Shown here piece after piece: positions 6,318-6,374 of a stretch of DNA of 6,374 nt (the stretch's first letter is position 1; every line of letters starts with the position of its first letter). The translations under genes and the position numbers were made by a program. The notes beneath the pieces are model-generated. The model was not told the DNA's origin. It saw nothing but the letters and a program-made list of their open reading frames with translations, and ran no database searches. Origin of the DNA: Marinagarivorans sp. UBA5868 (GTDB lineage: Bacteria; Pseudomonadota; Gammaproteobacteria; Pseudomonadales; Cellvibrionaceae); NCBI GenBank assembly GCA_002432095.1, contig DJFQ01000043.1, positions 20,111-26,484 of the forward strand. Direction: 5' to 3'.

Positions 6318-6335
6318 GGCATTTGTTGAAATGCC
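6318..6335. repeat. Perfect stem-loop abutting the flhF ribosome-binding site
   Basis: On the minus strand GGCATTT and AAATGCC form a seven-pair stem with a four-base CAAC loop, ending at the first base of AGGAGA. It could affect ribosome access to flhF or serve as a small operator. The rest of the spacer to 6374 shows nothing else I can name. The upstream gene (commonly flhA) is not visible: two of the three frames hit stops at once and the third leads into flhF out of frame. Confidence 0.6.
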
Positions 6336-6374
6336 GTTATTCAAAATTAACGAGTTACTTAAACTGCTTTTATG

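Noticed and set aside
6345..6374. 3' end of flhA at the right edge
   Set aside because: At most a few codons before a stop could belong to an upstream gene; too short to identify.

Overview
The window is a block of polar-flagellum and chemotaxis genes, all on the minus strand. In transcription order (right to left) they are flhF, fleN (flhG), fliA, cheY, cheZ and the 5' two-thirds of cheA. This order, a cheZ gene, a Pseudomonas-type FleN and very well conserved CheY and FliA sequences point to a polarly flagellated gammaproteobacterium of the Pseudomonas/Cellvibrio kind. The genus cannot be fixed from sequence alone. Everything lies on one strand with short gaps, and I see no phage, transposase, RNA gene or CRISPR array.

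Layout: 6305-6374 is the tail of the spacer upstream of flhF, with a perfect stem-loop touching the flhF ribosome-binding site. flhF (4712-6304) sets the position of the flagellum. A 150-base spacer carries a long imperfect inverted repeat that starts at the flhF stop. fleN (3727-4554) limits flagellar number. fliA (2843-3571) is the flagellar sigma-28 factor, best started at a GTG. A 209-base spacer holds a sigma-54-like promoter and small palindromes and leads to cheY (2247-2633, TTG start), cheZ (1441-2220) and cheA (1-1430, cut by the window edge).

Together, FlhF and FleN decide where and how many flagella are built, and FliA switches on late genes. CheA phosphorylates CheY, CheY-P acts on the motor and CheZ removes the phosphate. 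These are standard genes, and I do not see an unknown multigene system. The most interesting signal is inside CheA. Its long linker between P1 and P3 has no recognisable P2 domain. It carries four copies of a short acidic/hydrophobic motif (core EFEALL) that resembles the CheY-binding peptides of FliM (EIDALL) and of CheZ (DVDDLL, present in this window). This suggests multivalent CheY docking, or array anchoring, by short linear motifs.
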